Made by a program: the position numbers and the translations under genes. A stretch of DNA of 62,698 nucleotides from Microbacteriaceae bacterium PS02344 (GTDB lineage Bacteria; Actinomycetota; Actinomycetes; Actinomycetales; Microbacteriaceae): assembly GCA_029959905.1 (NCBI GenBank), contig JASCNZ010000013.1:1-62698 (forward strand). Reading direction: 5' to 3'. Under the pieces are notes generated by a model. That model ran no database searches. It saw nothing but the letters and a program-made list of their open reading frames with translations, and was not told where the DNA came from. This document shows, piece after piece, positions 1 through 8,402 of the stretch. Numbering within the stretch: the stretch's first letter is position 1; every line of letters begins with the position of its first letter.

Positions 1-27
1 GCCGCCCGCAGAGTCTCTGCGGGCGGC
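1..27. terminator. Intrinsic-terminator-like hairpin at window edge
   Basis: Positions 1-12 and 16-27 form a perfect 12-bp GC-rich stem with a 3-nt loop, followed by TTC on the plus strand. It lies just past the stop of the minus-strand XRE gene (43-45), so it could end that transcript. It could also end a plus-strand gene outside the window. Confidence 0.7.
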
Positions 28-42
28 TTCTGCATGCCGGCA

Positions 43-594
43 TCAGCGGAGCTCGGAGACGAGGACCGCGCTCGTGCCGGGCTCCGACGCCTCGAACACG
101 TGCGGGGCGTCGCCCGCGTAGGTCAGATAGTCACCGGGGGAGAGCTGGACCGGGTCGGATGCCGGCCCGACGGAGGCCCGACCCGTCATGAGGACGACGT
201 GCTCCACCGTGCCGGGGTGGTGCGGATCGGACCGCCGGGCCTCGCCGGGTTCGGCGCGGATGAGGTACAGGTCGCGCCGCGCTCCCGGAGGGCTGGCCGC
301 GAGGAGCGTCGCGCTGTACGCCGCTGCGGCTGAGGGCACTCCCGCGAGATCGCTGGCGCGGATGAGGGTGGGAGACGCGGAGGCGGGCGGGTCGACGAAG
401 ACGGCGAACGGCACATCGAGCGCGACCCCCAGGGCCCAGAGCGTCTCGACGCTGGGGTTGCCCGCGCCGTTCTCGAGCTGCGAGACCGTCGCCTTGGATA
501 CGCCGGAGCGCCGCGCGAGTTCCGAGATCGACAGCCCCGCGGCCTCGCGCTCCCGGCGCAGAGTGCGAGCGATGCGGGTGCGGAGATCGTCCAT
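43..594 (-). CDS. XRE-family transcriptional regulator with C-terminal cupin
   Basis: This 183-residue protein has an N-terminal helix-turn-helix of the XRE type (about residues 6-60, including SELARRSGVSKATVSQLENG) and a C-terminal cupin sensor domain (about 95-180, ending with a PGDYLTYAGDAPHVFEA-type barrel). This architecture is typical of regulators of amino-acid or polyamine metabolism. The frame stays open 14 codons further upstream, but the ATG at 594 is preferred because it gives the usual MDDLRTRIARTLR beginning and has an AGGA about 10 nt upstream. It is divergent from azlC, so it probably controls the exporter and itself. A 10-bp palindrome in the shared intergenic region is a candidate operator. 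The ligand is unknown. Confidence 0.93.
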   Translation of the reverse strand: MDDLRTRIARTLRREREAAGLSISELARRSGVSKATVSQLENGAGNPSVETLWALGVALDVPFAVFVDPPASASPTLIRASDLAGVPSAAAAYSATLLAASPPGARRDLYLIRAEPGEARRSDPHHPGTVEHVVLMTGRASVGPASDPVQLSPGDYLTYAGDAPHVFEASEPGTSAVLVSELR

Positions 595-611
595 GCGTTC
601 ATCCTGCCAAA

Positions 612-652
612 CGAACGTTCGCTTGACTAGACGCACGGGAGTCGTTCAAAAT
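612..652 (+). promoter_or_regulatory. azlCD promoter with adjacent palindrome
   Basis: CGAACGTTCG at 612-621 is a perfect 10-bp palindrome. It abuts TTGACT (623-628, a -35 match of 5/6), followed after 18 nt by CAAAAT (647-652). The palindrome sits where a repressor would block RNA polymerase, and it lies between the divergent XRE regulator and azlC. The operator role is inferred. Confidence 0.5.
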
Positions 653-700
653 GATGCGCATGTGTTCACTCGACCGAACGGTCTGCAGACGGGCACGCCG

Positions 701-1408
701 ATGAATCCCGGGAAAGCGGTCCGACGCGAGGCGCTCGGGGTGGTGCTCGCCACCAGCGCGTACGGAATCTCCTTCGGCGCGCTGGCCGTCGCGTCCGGGC
801 TGGACGTCTGGCAGACGTGCGCTCTCAGCCTGCTCATGTTCACGGGCGGCTCGCAGTTCGCTTTCGTCGGAGTCTTCGGAGCTGGAGGACTCGCCGCGCT
901 GCCCTCCGCGATCGCGTCCGCCGCACTGCTCGGCGTGCGGAACGTCGCCTACGGCATGCGGATGTCGCGCGTGATCGGCGGCGGCGTGGCCACGCGCGCG
1001 CTGGCCGCCCCGTTCACGATCGACGAGTCGACCGCGGTCGCGATCGCGCAGGACGATCCGCGCCTGCGCCGGGTCGGCTTCTGGCTCACCGGCGTCGGGA
1101 TCTTCGTGGGCTGGAACATCACGACCCTCGTCGGCGCGCTGCTGGGTGACGTGCTCGGCGACCCGCGGGACTGGGGGCTGGATGCCGCCGCCGCGGCCGC
1201 CTTCCTTGCGCTGCTCTGGCCGCGGCTGCGTGAGCGCCAGGCCGTCGCGGTCGGTATCGCGGCGGCCGGCGTCGCGGCGGCGCTGACCCCGGTGCTGATG
1301 CCCGGGCTACCGGTGCTGGTCGCGGCGGTCGTCGCGATCCTCGTCGGGTGGTTCGACGGGTTCTCGGGACGAGGGCGGACCGATCCGGCAGCGGAGGCGG
1401 GCGCATGA
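701..1408 (+). CDS. azlC: AzlC-family branched-chain amino acid exporter, large subunit
   Basis: This 235-residue multi-spanning membrane protein carries the AzlC signature near its N-terminus (YGISFGALAVASGLDVWQT, then FTGGSQFAF). With AzlD it forms a LIV-E-type exporter of branched-chain amino acids or analogues at the cytoplasmic membrane. The ATG at 701 gives the normal family length. An in-frame GTG at 662 lies 9 nt after a CAAAAT box and would add 13 residues as a near-leaderless start. Neither has a clear ribosome binding site, so the start is uncertain. It overlaps azlD by ATGA, indicating translational coupling. Regulation by the divergent cupin-XRE protein is inferred from position. 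Confidence 0.9.
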   Translation: MNPGKAVRREALGVVLATSAYGISFGALAVASGLDVWQTCALSLLMFTGGSQFAFVGVFGAGGLAALPSAIASAALLGVRNVAYGMRMSRVIGGGVATRALAAPFTIDESTAVAIAQDDPRLRRVGFWLTGVGIFVGWNITTLVGALLGDVLGDPRDWGLDAAAAAAFLALLWPRLRERQAVAVGIAAAGVAAALTPVLMPGLPVLVAAVVAILVGWFDGFSGRGRTDPAAEAGA

Positions 1409-1719
1409 GCGTGTGGAGCGCGATCCTGCTCGCGGCACTCATCTGCCTCTCACTCAAAGCCGCGGGTTACCTCGTGCCGCCGAGTGTGCTGGAAGCGCCC
1501 CGCCCCGCGCGCATCTCCGATCTGCTGACCGTGGCTCTGCTCGCCGCGCTCGTCGCCGTGCAGACCCTCGGCGCAGGCCAGGCCATCGTCGTCGATGCAC
1601 GCGTGCCCGCACTGCTGGTCGCGGCGGGCCTGCTCTGGCTGCGTCAGTCGTTCCTCGTCGTGGTGTTCGCGGCCGCCCTGACCGCCGCAGTGCTGCGTTT
1701 CTGGGGGATCGCGGTGTGA
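1405..1719 (+). CDS. azlD: AzlD-family branched-chain amino acid transporter subunit
   Basis: This 104-residue, very hydrophobic protein with three to four membrane helices matches the small AzlD subunit in length and pattern (VPPSVLEAPRPARISDLLTVALLAALV). Its ATG overlaps the azlC stop (ATGA), the usual coupling of the two exporter subunits. AzlD is needed with AzlC for export in characterised systems such as the E. coli YgaZH pair. No terminator follows immediately. The next gene starts 34 nt downstream with its own -10 box. Confidence 0.9.
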   Translation: MSVWSAILLAALICLSLKAAGYLVPPSVLEAPRPARISDLLTVALLAALVAVQTLGAGQAIVVDARVPALLVAAGLLWLRQSFLVVVFAAALTAAVLRFWGIAV

Positions 1720-1753
1720 CGGGATGACGGTGCGCCCCGCGTAGGATCGAGGG

Positions 1754-2251
1754 GTGCGGATGAGCTGGGTGTCGAGGATCGTGTCGTGGGTCGCTTCGGC
1801 CTTGATCGGCGGCGTCTACGGCGTCGCTGGCACGATCGGCCACAGTCTCGCCTGGGGGCCCGTGCCCGTCGGCATCATCGTCGGTGCGGTGGCTTGCGCC
1901 GCCATCCTCATCGCGGTGCGATCGCTCACCCATGACCGCGGTGCGGCCGTCGCCGCCGGCCTGGGCATGGTCGGCACCCTGCTGGTGATCTCGGGCGTCG
2001 GACCCGGCGGATCCGTCGTGGTGCCGAACACGCCTGCGGGCCAGATCTGGACCTATCTGATCGCCGGGATCGTGCTGCTCGTAGTCGCCTGGCCGTCGTT
2101 CCGTCGCCCCGCCGTCGCTCCCCGCCCTCCGGCGGCCGCCACGCTCGCCGACGGGGATGCGTCCGCGCCCCTCGTCACCGACGTACCGGGCGTCTCGCGA
2201 CCGACGCCCCCGGCCGGGCGCACGCAGGAGGGCGGCGGGCAGCCGACGTAG
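1754..2251 (+). CDS. Small membrane protein (DUF6113-like), function unknown
   Basis: This 165-residue protein has about four transmembrane helices (roughly residues 5-30, 35-55, 62-85, 98-117) and a soluble Pro/Ala-rich C-terminal tail of about 45 residues. It resembles the small membrane proteins often found just before the 7Fe ferredoxin gene in Microbacteriaceae; the family name is from memory. The GTG at 1754 is chosen because TAGGAT (1742-1747) ends exactly 6 nt before it, indicating a leaderless start; an ATG at 1760 is the alternative. Function is not known. Position suggests it may be co-transcribed with, or insulated from, fdxA by the latter's own -10. Confidence 0.8.
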   Translation: MRMSWVSRIVSWVASALIGGVYGVAGTIGHSLAWGPVPVGIIVGAVACAAILIAVRSLTHDRGAAVAAGLGMVGTLLVISGVGPGGSVVVPNTPAGQIWTYLIAGIVLLVVAWPSFRRPAVAPRPPAAATLADGDASAPLVTDVPGVSRPTPPAGRTQEGGGQPT

Positions 2252-2261
2252 ACTGGAGGGC

Positions 2262-2588
2262 GTGACCTATGTGATCGCTCTGCCCTGTGTCGATGTGAAG
2301 GATCGTGCGTGCATCGACGAGTGTCCCGTCGACTGCATCTACGAGGGGGAGCGGTCGTTGTACATCCACCCGGACGAGTGCGTGGACTGCGGCGCGTGCG
2401 AGCCGGTGTGCCCGGTCGAGGCGATCTACTACGAGGATGATCTGCCCGATGAGTGGCAGGACTACTACAAGGCGAACGTGGAGTTCTTCGACGAGATCGG
2501 CTCTCCCGGTGGTGCGGCGAAGGTGGGCGTGATCGCGCACGACCATCCGATCATCGCCGCCCTCCCGCCCCAGAGCGAGAACGCGTGA
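2262..2588 (+). CDS. fdxA: 7Fe ferredoxin (3Fe-4S/4Fe-4S)
   Basis: This 108-residue ferredoxin has seven N-terminal cysteines at residues 9, 17, 21, 25, 40, 43, 46 and 50 (eight in total, one not a ligand) in the arrangement of actinobacterial FdxA/FdxC. The second motif is [12 protein letters not shown]. The acidic C-terminal half (about 55-108) is family-typical. It is a soluble low-potential electron carrier. The GTG start lies 7 nt after TAGACT (2249-2254), so the mRNA is probably leaderless. Its stop overlaps the GTG of dapC (GTGA). The ferredoxin-dapC order is also found in M. tuberculosis (fdxC-dapC). Confidence 0.96.
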   Translation: MTYVIALPCVDVKDRACIDECPVDCIYEGERSLYIHPDECVDCGACEPVCPVEAIYYEDDLPDEWQDYYKANVEFFDEIGSPGGAAKVGVIAHDHPIIAALPPQSENA

Positions 2589-3691
2589 GCGTCCGCGACC
2601 TCGCCGACTACCCCTGGGACGCGGTCGTGCCGTACCGCGAACGCGCCGCGCAGCACCCCGGCGGACTCGCCGACCTCTCCGTCGGCTCACCGGTCGACCC
2701 GACCCCCGAGATCATCCGGCGCGCCCTGGCAGACGCGACCGACGCGCACGCCTACCCCCAGACCGTGGGGACGCCCGCACTGCGCGAGGCGATCGTCGAC
2801 TGGTATGCGCGGCGGCGGGGCGTCGACGACCTGACCGTCGCGAACGTGCTCCCGACCATCGGCTCGAAGGAGTTCGTCGCCCTCCTCCCCACGCTCCTCG
2901 GTCTGGGTGAGGGCGACATCGTCGTGCACCCCGAGATCGCCTACCCGACCTACGACGTGGGCGCCCGCGTCGTCGGCGCGACCCCGCTGCCCGCTGACGA
3001 CCCGGCCCAGTGGCCCGAGGGCACCAAGCTCATCTGGATCAACTCCCCGGGCAACCCCGACGGACGCACCTGGACGGTCGACGAACTCACGGCCGCCGTC
3101 GCGCGTGCGCGCGAGCTCGGCGCCGTGCTCGCCAGTGACGAGTGCTACGCCGAGTTGGGCTGGGACGGAGCCTGGGCGACCGAGGCGATCCCGTCGATCC
3201 TCGACCCGCGCGTCACGGACGGGAGCCGCGCCAACCTGCTGAGCGTCTACTCGCTCAGCAAGCAGTCGAACCTCGCCGGGTACCGGGCCGCCTTCGTCGC
3301 GGGCTGCGCCCGCATCGTTGAGGACCTCCTGACCGCGCGCAAGCACCTCGGTCTCATGCCGCCCGCGCCCGTGCAACATGCCATGGCCGTGGCGTTGGGC
3401 GACGACGATCATGTCGCCGCGCAGAAGGAGCTCTACCGTGAGCGGCGCGATATTCTCCGCCCTGCGCTCGAGGCGGCCGGATTCCGCATCGACGGTTCCG
3501 AGGCCGGACTCTACCTGTGGGCGACCGAAGGGCGCGATGCCTGGGAGTCGATGGGTCGCCTGGCCGACCTCGGCATCCTCGCCGGTCCCGGCCCGTTCTA
3601 CGGCGCGGCGGCGCACCGGCACGTGCGGCTCGCGCTGACCGCACCGACGGAGCGCATCGCTGAGGCGGCACGTCGCCTCCGCGCGGTATGA
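2585..3691 (+). CDS. dapC: N-succinyldiaminopimelate aminotransferase
   Basis: This is a fold-type I PLP aminotransferase of 368 residues. It transfers the amino group from glutamate to N-succinyl-2-amino-6-oxopimelate in the succinylase route to meso-diaminopimelate and lysine. The PLP lysine is visible at about residue 226 in [12 protein letters not shown], and the [11 protein letters not shown] motif is the cofactor/substrate loop. Start GTG overlaps the fdxA stop by 4 nt. Assignment to DapC rather than a general aminotransferase rests on the fdxA-dapC neighbourhood, the actinobacterial DapC-like N-terminus ([19 protein letters not shown]), and dapD/dapE lying 4 kb away. Confidence 0.92.
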   Translation: MSVRDLADYPWDAVVPYRERAAQHPGGLADLSVGSPVDPTPEIIRRALADATDAHAYPQTVGTPALREAIVDWYARRRGVDDLTVANVLPTIGSKEFVALLPTLLGLGEGDIVVHPEIAYPTYDVGARVVGATPLPADDPAQWPEGTKLIWINSPGNPDGRTWTVDELTAAVARARELGAVLASDECYAELGWDGAWATEAIPSILDPRVTDGSRANLLSVYSLSKQSNLAGYRAAFVAGCARIVEDLLTARKHLGLMPPAPVQHAMAVALGDDDHVAAQKELYRERRDILRPALEAAGFRIDGSEAGLYLWATEGRDAWESMGRLADLGILAGPGPFYGAAAHRHVRLALTAPTERIAEAARRLRAV

Positions 3692-3743
3692 CGGCGAGCA
3701 TCCTGTAGGTTTCCTCTTCGATGAAGCCATCCGTTTGGCGGAT

Positions 3744-3773
3744 GCGACAGTAGGCGGATCGGCCTACTAGGCT
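3744..3773 (+). promoter_or_regulatory. gltA promoter with inverted repeat filling the spacer
   Basis: A -35-like GCGACA (3744-3749) and -10 TAGGCT (3768-3773) are separated by exactly 18 bp. That spacer, 3750-3767, is an inverted repeat: GTAGGC, six bases, GCCTAC. Transcription from here would give a leader of about 130 nt before gltA. A dimeric regulator bound at the spacer would occlude the promoter. The regulator is unknown. Confidence 0.5.
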
Positions 3774-3913
3774 GTAGAGGCGATTCGGTCGTGATCCGGC
3801 CTGGCGCTGTGCGCCGTGAGATCGCCCGCTCCGCGCAGCACCGATTCCAAGGATGACCGGCCCGCGCGGTGCGAGACGAGACAGACTACGGGCAGAAACC
3901 CAAGGAGGTCCGC

Positions 3914-5209
3914 GTGAGTGCAGCGGCAGACCAGCAGGCCACGGCGAAGCTGACGATCGGTGACACGACCGCCGAATTCCCGCTCCTGCACGGCACTGCG
4001 GGCCACAACAGCATCGACTTCTCGACGCTGACGCGGCAGACCGGCTACACCGGCCTCGACTACGGCTTCGTGAACACCGCGTCGACCAAGTCGGAGATCA
4101 CGTTCATCGACGGCGACCAGGGCATCCTGCGCTATCGCGGCTACCCGATCGAACAGCTGGCCGGACGCACGAGCTACCTCGAGGTGGCCTGGCTGCTCAT
4201 CTACGGCGAGCTGCCCAGTGAGACCGAGCTGGCCGAGTTCGATGAGAAGATCCGCCGGCACACGCTGCTCCACGAAGACCTCAAGCACTTCTTCTCGGCG
4301 CTGCCGCACACCGCGCATCCGATGTCGGTGCTGTCGTCGGCCGTCGCCGCGCTCTCGACCTACTACGAGGGACAGACCGACCCGCACAACCCCGAGCACG
4401 TCGAGATCAACACGATCCGAATGCTCGCCAAGCTCCCCGTGATCGCGGCCTACGCGCACAAGAAGAGCATCGGTCAGGCATTCCTCTACCCCGACAACTC
4501 CCTCGGCTTCGTCGAGAACTTCCTCAAGCTCAACTTCGGCGTCAACTCCGAGCCGTACGAGATCAACCCGGTCATGGCGAAGGCGCTCGAGCTGCTGCTG
4601 ATCCTGCACGAGGACCACGAGCAGAACGCGTCCACGTCGACCGTGCGTCTGGTCGGTTCGACCGGCGCGAACCAGTTCGCGTCGATCTCCGCCGGCATCC
4701 AGGCGCTCTCGGGGCCGCTGCACGGCGGTGCCAACGAGGCCGTGCTCACGATGCTCGGACAGATCCGCGATTCCGGTCAGAGCGTCGCCCGCTTCGTCGA
4801 GCGCGTGAAGAACAAGGAGGAGGGCGTCAAGCTGATGGGCTTCGGCCACCGGGTCTACAAGAACTACGACCCGCGCGCGAAGCTCGTCAAGGAGGCCGCA
4901 GACGAGGTGCTCGCATCGCTGGGTGTGACCGACCCCCTCCTCGACCTCGCGAAGGAGCTCGAGGAGATCGCCCTCGCCGACGACTACTTCCGCGAGCGCC
5001 GCCTGTACCCGAACGTCGACTTCTACACCGGCGTGATCTACAAGGCGATGGGCTTCCCGACGCGGATGTTCACCGTGCTGTTCGCGATCGGCCGCCTCCC
5101 CGGATGGCTGGCGCAGTGGCGCGAGCTGCAGAACGACCCGCAGACCAAGATCGGTCGCCCGCAGCAGCTCTACACCGGGTCGCCGGAACGCTCGTACCCG
5201 ACGCGCTGA
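3914..5209 (+). CDS. gltA: Citrate synthase
   Basis: This 431-residue type II-length citrate synthase condenses oxaloacetate and acetyl-CoA at the entry of the TCA cycle. Catalytic elements are visible: the HEDHEQNAS segment, GPLHGGANE, the active-site His in GFGHRVYKNYDPR (about residue 312) and the Asp in NVDFYTG (about residue 369). The N-terminal lid-like region (FIDGDQGILRYRGYPIEQLA) is standard. GTG 3914 is chosen because a perfect AAGGAGGT (3902-3909) precedes it by 4 nt. This is one of the strongest ribosome binding sites in the window and fits a highly expressed gene. Expression is probably driven from 3744-3773. Confidence 0.97.
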   Translation: MSAAADQQATAKLTIGDTTAEFPLLHGTAGHNSIDFSTLTRQTGYTGLDYGFVNTASTKSEITFIDGDQGILRYRGYPIEQLAGRTSYLEVAWLLIYGELPSETELAEFDEKIRRHTLLHEDLKHFFSALPHTAHPMSVLSSAVAALSTYYEGQTDPHNPEHVEINTIRMLAKLPVIAAYAHKKSIGQAFLYPDNSLGFVENFLKLNFGVNSEPYEINPVMAKALELLLILHEDHEQNASTSTVRLVGSTGANQFASISAGIQALSGPLHGGANEAVLTMLGQIRDSGQSVARFVERVKNKEEGVKLMGFGHRVYKNYDPRAKLVKEAADEVLASLGVTDPLLDLAKELEEIALADDYFRERRLYPNVDFYTGVIYKAMGFPTRMFTVLFAIGRLPGWLAQWRELQNDPQTKIGRPQQLYTGSPERSYPTR

Positions 5210-5221
5210 CCGGGCGCGGCC

Positions 5222-5710
5222 GTGCCCGTCGTCAGCTCGGAGGCGTACGTCCCCGTCGACCCCGCGACCGCCTTCGCCGTCTCGCAGACGACCGGGGCCG
5301 TGCGCCGACGTTGGGACCGCTTCATCAGCGAGCAGCATTTCCTCGACGGCGCCGTCTCGGCGGGCAAGGGCGTGCGCACCCACACCCGGCAGCGCTTCGG
5401 CTTGTCGATGACGAGCAGGTACGTCTCGTACGCTCCGCCGACCCACGTGGGCATGGTCATGGAGGACGGCCCCTGGTTCTTCGCCAAGATGGGCGGCGGA
5501 TGGCGCTTCGCGCCCGCTGACGACGGCGCGGGCGCGATCGCGACGTGGAAGTACAACTTCGCGTGCCGCCCCGCATGGCTCGCTCCGCTCGCCGAGTGGA
5601 TCGGTGTGCGTGTGCTGGGGTTCGAGATCAGGCGGCGGCTCGACGGTTTCGTCGCCGGATGCAGCGACCCCGAGGTGCTCCGCGCGGTACGGAACCCCTC
5701 GGGGTCGTGA
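5222..5710 (+). CDS. SRPBCC-family protein (polyketide cyclase/START-like fold)
   Basis: This 162-residue protein begins with the typical SRPBCC start (SEAYVPVDPATAFAVSQTTGAVRRRWDRF) and ends with a long C-terminal helix containing EIRRRLDGFVAGCSDPEV, which closes the hydrophobic cavity in this fold. It has no catalytic signature, and the ligand is unknown. It follows gltA by 12 nt and is probably co-transcribed with it. It meets the minus-strand helicase tail-to-tail 19 nt further on, with no strong terminator between them. Confidence 0.8.
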   Translation: MPVVSSEAYVPVDPATAFAVSQTTGAVRRRWDRFISEQHFLDGAVSAGKGVRTHTRQRFGLSMTSRYVSYAPPTHVGMVMEDGPWFFAKMGGGWRFAPADDGAGAIATWKYNFACRPAWLAPLAEWIGVRVLGFEIRRRLDGFVAGCSDPEVLRAVRNPSGS

Positions 5711-5729
5711 GTCGATCCGGAGTCGCGGG

Positions 5730-7145
5730 TCAGCGCGCCTGCGAGCCGCGTCCGCCCTGGCGGTTCGCACCCGGGCGGCCGCCCTGGCCGCCGTTGCGCG
5801 GCTGACCGCCCTGGCGTGCGGGGGCAGCGCCGGCCTGGCCCTGGCCCTGTCCCGCGGGACGGGGGCGACGACGACGGCGAGCGGGAGGCGTCGCGGCTCC
5901 GCTGCGCTCGCCACCGGCGGGGCGCTGCTTCGGCGCCTGACGCTGCGCGGGCTGCGGGGGAGCGGGACGCACGTGCGGCGCGCGCTCGGGAACGAGTTCG
6001 GTGACCGCCGCGGCGGAGACGTCTTCGAGCGGGGCCACGATCGCGGCCTTGCGCAGCAGGTCCTTCACGTCGCGGCGCTGCTCGGGGAGCACGACCGTGA
6101 CGACGGTGCCCGCGGCGCCGGCGCGCGCCGTGCGGCCGGAACGGTGCAGGTACGCCTTGTGCTCGACGGGCGGGTCGACGTGGACCACCAGATCGACGTT
6201 GTCGACGTGCACGCCACGGGCGGCGACGTCGGTCGCCACCAGCACGCGCACGCCGCCGTCGGCGGGGTCGGACGAGAAGGCGCCGAGGTTGCGCTCGCGC
6301 GCGTTCTGCGACAGGTTGCCGTGCAGGTCGACCGCGGGGATGCCGGCGGCGGTGAGCTGCTTCGCGAGCTTCTTCGCCTGGTGCTTCGTGCGGGTGAACA
6401 GGATGCGGCGACCGGTGCCGGAGGCGAGGTCGCGCACGAGCGTGGTCTTGTTCTCGGTCGAATCGACCACGAGCACGCGGTGCGTCATCTCGCCGACCGG
6501 CACGCTGGCCTCGTCGACCTCATGGCTGACGGGGTTCACGAGGAATCGGCGCGCGAGCGTGTCGATACCGCGGTCGAGCGTGGCGCTGAACAGCAGGCGC
6601 TGGCCGCCGGCGGGCGTCGCCGACAGGATGCGGGTGACGCCGGGGAGGAACCCGAGGTCGGCCATGTGGTCGGCCTCGTCGAGCACCGCCACCTCGACCT
6701 GGCTCAGGCGCACGATCTGCTGCTTCATGAGGTCTTCGAGTCGACCGGGGCAGGCGACGACGATGTCGACGCCGCCGCCCAGGGCCTTCTCCTGGGGGCG
6801 CTGGCTCACACCGCCGAAGACGGTGGTGACGCGCAGGCCGACGGCCTCGGCGAGGGGGGCGATGGTCGCGGCGATCTGCGTCGCGAGCTCGCGGGTGGGT
6901 GCGAGCACCAGCCCGCGCGGCAAGCCGGCACGGCGAGAGCCACCTGAAGCGGCCAGTCGGGCGACGAGCGGCAGGGCGAAGGCGATGGTCTTGCCGCTGC
7001 CGGTGCGGCCGCGGCCGAGCAGGTCACGCCCGGCGAGCGAGTCGGGAAGCGTGTCGCGCTGGATGGCGAACGCTTCGGTCTTGCCGGATTCGGCGAGGAC
7101 GGCGGCGAGCTCGGCGGGAACGCCGAGATCGAGGAAAGTAGGCAT
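5730..7145 (-). CDS. DEAD-box ATP-dependent RNA helicase with basic tail
   Basis: This 471-residue RhlE/CsdA-type DEAD-box protein has all core motifs: Q-motif FAIQRDTLP (about residue 25), Walker A GRTGSGKT, DEAD in VAVLDEADHMADLG, SAT in LFSATLD, and motif VI HRSGRTARAG. The last about 110 residues are low-complexity and rich in Pro, Arg and Gly (QRQAPKQRPAGG, RGGRGS), a typical RNA-binding tail. It remodels structured RNA, in ribosome assembly or cold adaptation. The leader upstream of its ATG is long and contains three stem-loops (7160-7255), suggesting RNA-structure-dependent autoregulation. A second DEAD-box gene lies at 21034-22554. Confidence 0.95.
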   Translation of the reverse strand: MPTFLDLGVPAELAAVLAESGKTEAFAIQRDTLPDSLAGRDLLGRGRTGSGKTIAFALPLVARLAASGGSRRAGLPRGLVLAPTRELATQIAATIAPLAEAVGLRVTTVFGGVSQRPQEKALGGGVDIVVACPGRLEDLMKQQIVRLSQVEVAVLDEADHMADLGFLPGVTRILSATPAGGQRLLFSATLDRGIDTLARRFLVNPVSHEVDEASVPVGEMTHRVLVVDSTENKTTLVRDLASGTGRRILFTRTKHQAKKLAKQLTAAGIPAVDLHGNLSQNARERNLGAFSSDPADGGVRVLVATDVAARGVHVDNVDLVVHVDPPVEHKAYLHRSGRTARAGAAGTVVTVVLPEQRRDVKDLLRKAAIVAPLEDVSAAAVTELVPERAPHVRPAPPQPAQRQAPKQRPAGGERSGAATPPARRRRRPRPAGQGQGQAGAAPARQGGQPRNGGQGGRPGANRQGGRGSQAR

Positions 7146-7159
7146 GCGTGACTCCGTCG

Positions 7160-7255
7160 GTGCGTGGGATCACGCACGGGTAGTGGGTTGAGGTGGGCGC
7201 CGGCGCTCAGAGAGGAGCGCATCGGTCCGCCGTTCGAAAGGCCAGCGATCGCTGG
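7160..7255 (-). promoter_or_regulatory. Structured leader of the DEAD-box helicase gene
   Basis: Between the helicase ATG (7145) and dapD lie 235 bp with no gene. Three inverted repeats lie in the leader direction: GTGCGTG/CACGCAC (7160-7166 and 7171-7177, 4-nt loop), GCGCTC/GAGCGC (7203-7208 and 7215-7220), and the perfect 14-bp palindrome CCAGCGATCGCTGG (7242-7255). The first hairpin sits 5 nt upstream of the GGAG ribosome binding site (7152-7155), so its folding could gate translation. A minus-strand TAGACT near 7340 could be the -10, giving a leader of about 185 nt. Confidence 0.55.
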
Positions 7256-7380
7256 TGGTGGGAGCCGGGTGACTCGTTCTGGTCCTCAATGACCCCGTGA
7301 CGACGACGACGCCGCCGGGACACGGCCCAGACGACGCCTCAGTCTACCAGCGCGACCTGGGACCGGGCTCAGCGCCGCGA

Positions 7381-8322
7381 TCAGGCGTGCAGGGTTTCGT
7401 TGAGGGTCACGCCCGCGCCCGCTCGTCGCACGGCCTCCACCGCGCCGGAGAGGGAGTTTCGCCGGAAGAGCAACCCGCTCTGCCCGGAGAGCTCCGCACC
7501 CTTCACGGTGCGCCGCCCGCCGTCGGCCGTCACGGGCGCATCAGCCAGCACGATCTTCGTCCCCGCGGTGACGTAGAGGCCGGCCTCGACCACGCAGTCG
7601 TCGCCGAGGGAGATGCCGATGCCCGCGTTCGCGCCGAGTAGCGTGCGCGCACCGATCGACACGCGGTGCGAGCCCCCGCCCGAGAGGGTGCCCATGATCG
7701 ACGCGCCCCCGCCGATGTCGCTCCCGTCGCCGACGACCACGCCCTGCGAGATGCGGCCCTCGACCATGGAGGCGCCGAGTGTGCCGGCGTTGAAGTTGAC
7801 GAAGCCCTCGTGCATCACGGTCGTGCCGGAGGCGAGGTGGGCGCCCAGGCGCACGCGCGACGCGTCGGCGATGCGCACGCCCGCCGGCTGCACGTAGTCG
7901 GTCAGACGCGGGAACTTGTCGAGTCCCTGCACCTGGATGCCCGCGCGCTGGAGCTGCGGCCGACGGCGTGCGACCTCGGCCGGCAGCATCGGTCCCGCGT
8001 TCGTCCAGGCCACGTTGGGCAGGTGGGCGAAGATGCCGTCGAGGTTCAGCTCGTTCGGGCGCACGACCAGGTGCGAGAGGGCGTGGAGACGCAGGTACGC
8101 GTCGGCGGTCGACGCCGGGGCGTCGTCGAGGTCGATCTGCAGCCGCACGAGTTCGGTGCGCACGCCGCGGCGATCGTCGGCGCCCGCCTCGGCGCTGAGC
8201 CCCGCGTCACCGTCGGCGGGAAGCGACCCGGCGCCGACCTCGGGGTACCACGCGTCGAGCACGGTGCCGTCGTCGGCGATGGTCGTCAGTCCGATACCCC
8301 ACACGGTGCGCGCGTCAGTCAT
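7381..8322 (-). CDS. dapD: 2,3,4,5-tetrahydropyridine-2,6-dicarboxylate N-succinyltransferase
   Basis: This 313-residue DapD of the actinobacterial type transfers succinyl from succinyl-CoA to tetrahydrodipicolinate. It has an N-terminal alpha/beta region and a central left-handed beta-helix of hexapeptide repeats (about residues 155-275, with [40 protein letters not shown] and [19 protein letters not shown]). It works as a trimer in the cytoplasm. The ATG lies 6 nt after a minus-strand TACCGT (8334-8329), predicting a leaderless mRNA. It is divergent from dapE, whose own leaderless promoter lies 60 bp away, placing two steps of the same pathway under a shared intergenic region. Confidence 0.96.
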   Translation of the reverse strand: MTDARTVWGIGLTTIADDGTVLDAWYPEVGAGSLPADGDAGLSAEAGADDRRGVRTELVRLQIDLDDAPASTADAYLRLHALSHLVVRPNELNLDGIFAHLPNVAWTNAGPMLPAEVARRRPQLQRAGIQVQGLDKFPRLTDYVQPAGVRIADASRVRLGAHLASGTTVMHEGFVNFNAGTLGASMVEGRISQGVVVGDGSDIGGGASIMGTLSGGGSHRVSIGARTLLGANAGIGISLGDDCVVEAGLYVTAGTKIVLADAPVTADGGRRTVKGAELSGQSGLLFRRNSLSGAVEAVRRAGAGVTLNETLHA

Positions 8323-8328
8323 GCCTCC

Positions 8329-8396
8329 ACGGTACCGGCTCGAGGCTGCACGCCCGATGCGTCACCCCGCGTACGCCGACGGGCAGGTCGTAGGCT
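8329..8396. promoter_or_regulatory. Divergent leaderless promoters of dapD and dapE
   Basis: TACCGT (minus strand, 8334-8329) ends 6 nt before the dapD ATG. TAGGCT (plus strand, 8391-8396) ends 6 nt before the dapE ATG. A -10 hexamer at this distance places the transcription start on the first base of the start codon. The 80-bp region is the only control region between the two genes. Confidence 0.65.
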
Positions 8397-8402
8397 GGGG
8401 GG

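Noticed and set aside
188..660. Plus-strand N-terminal extension of azlC (about 160 codons)
   Set aside because: It runs antisense through the XRE-cupin gene and has no membrane or family sequence. AzlC homology-like sequence starts only after about 700.
3767..5914. Minus-strand open frame of about 700 codons opposite gltA
   Set aside because: It is a shadow of the citrate synthase gene, whose catalytic residues and perfect AAGGAGGT are on the plus strand.
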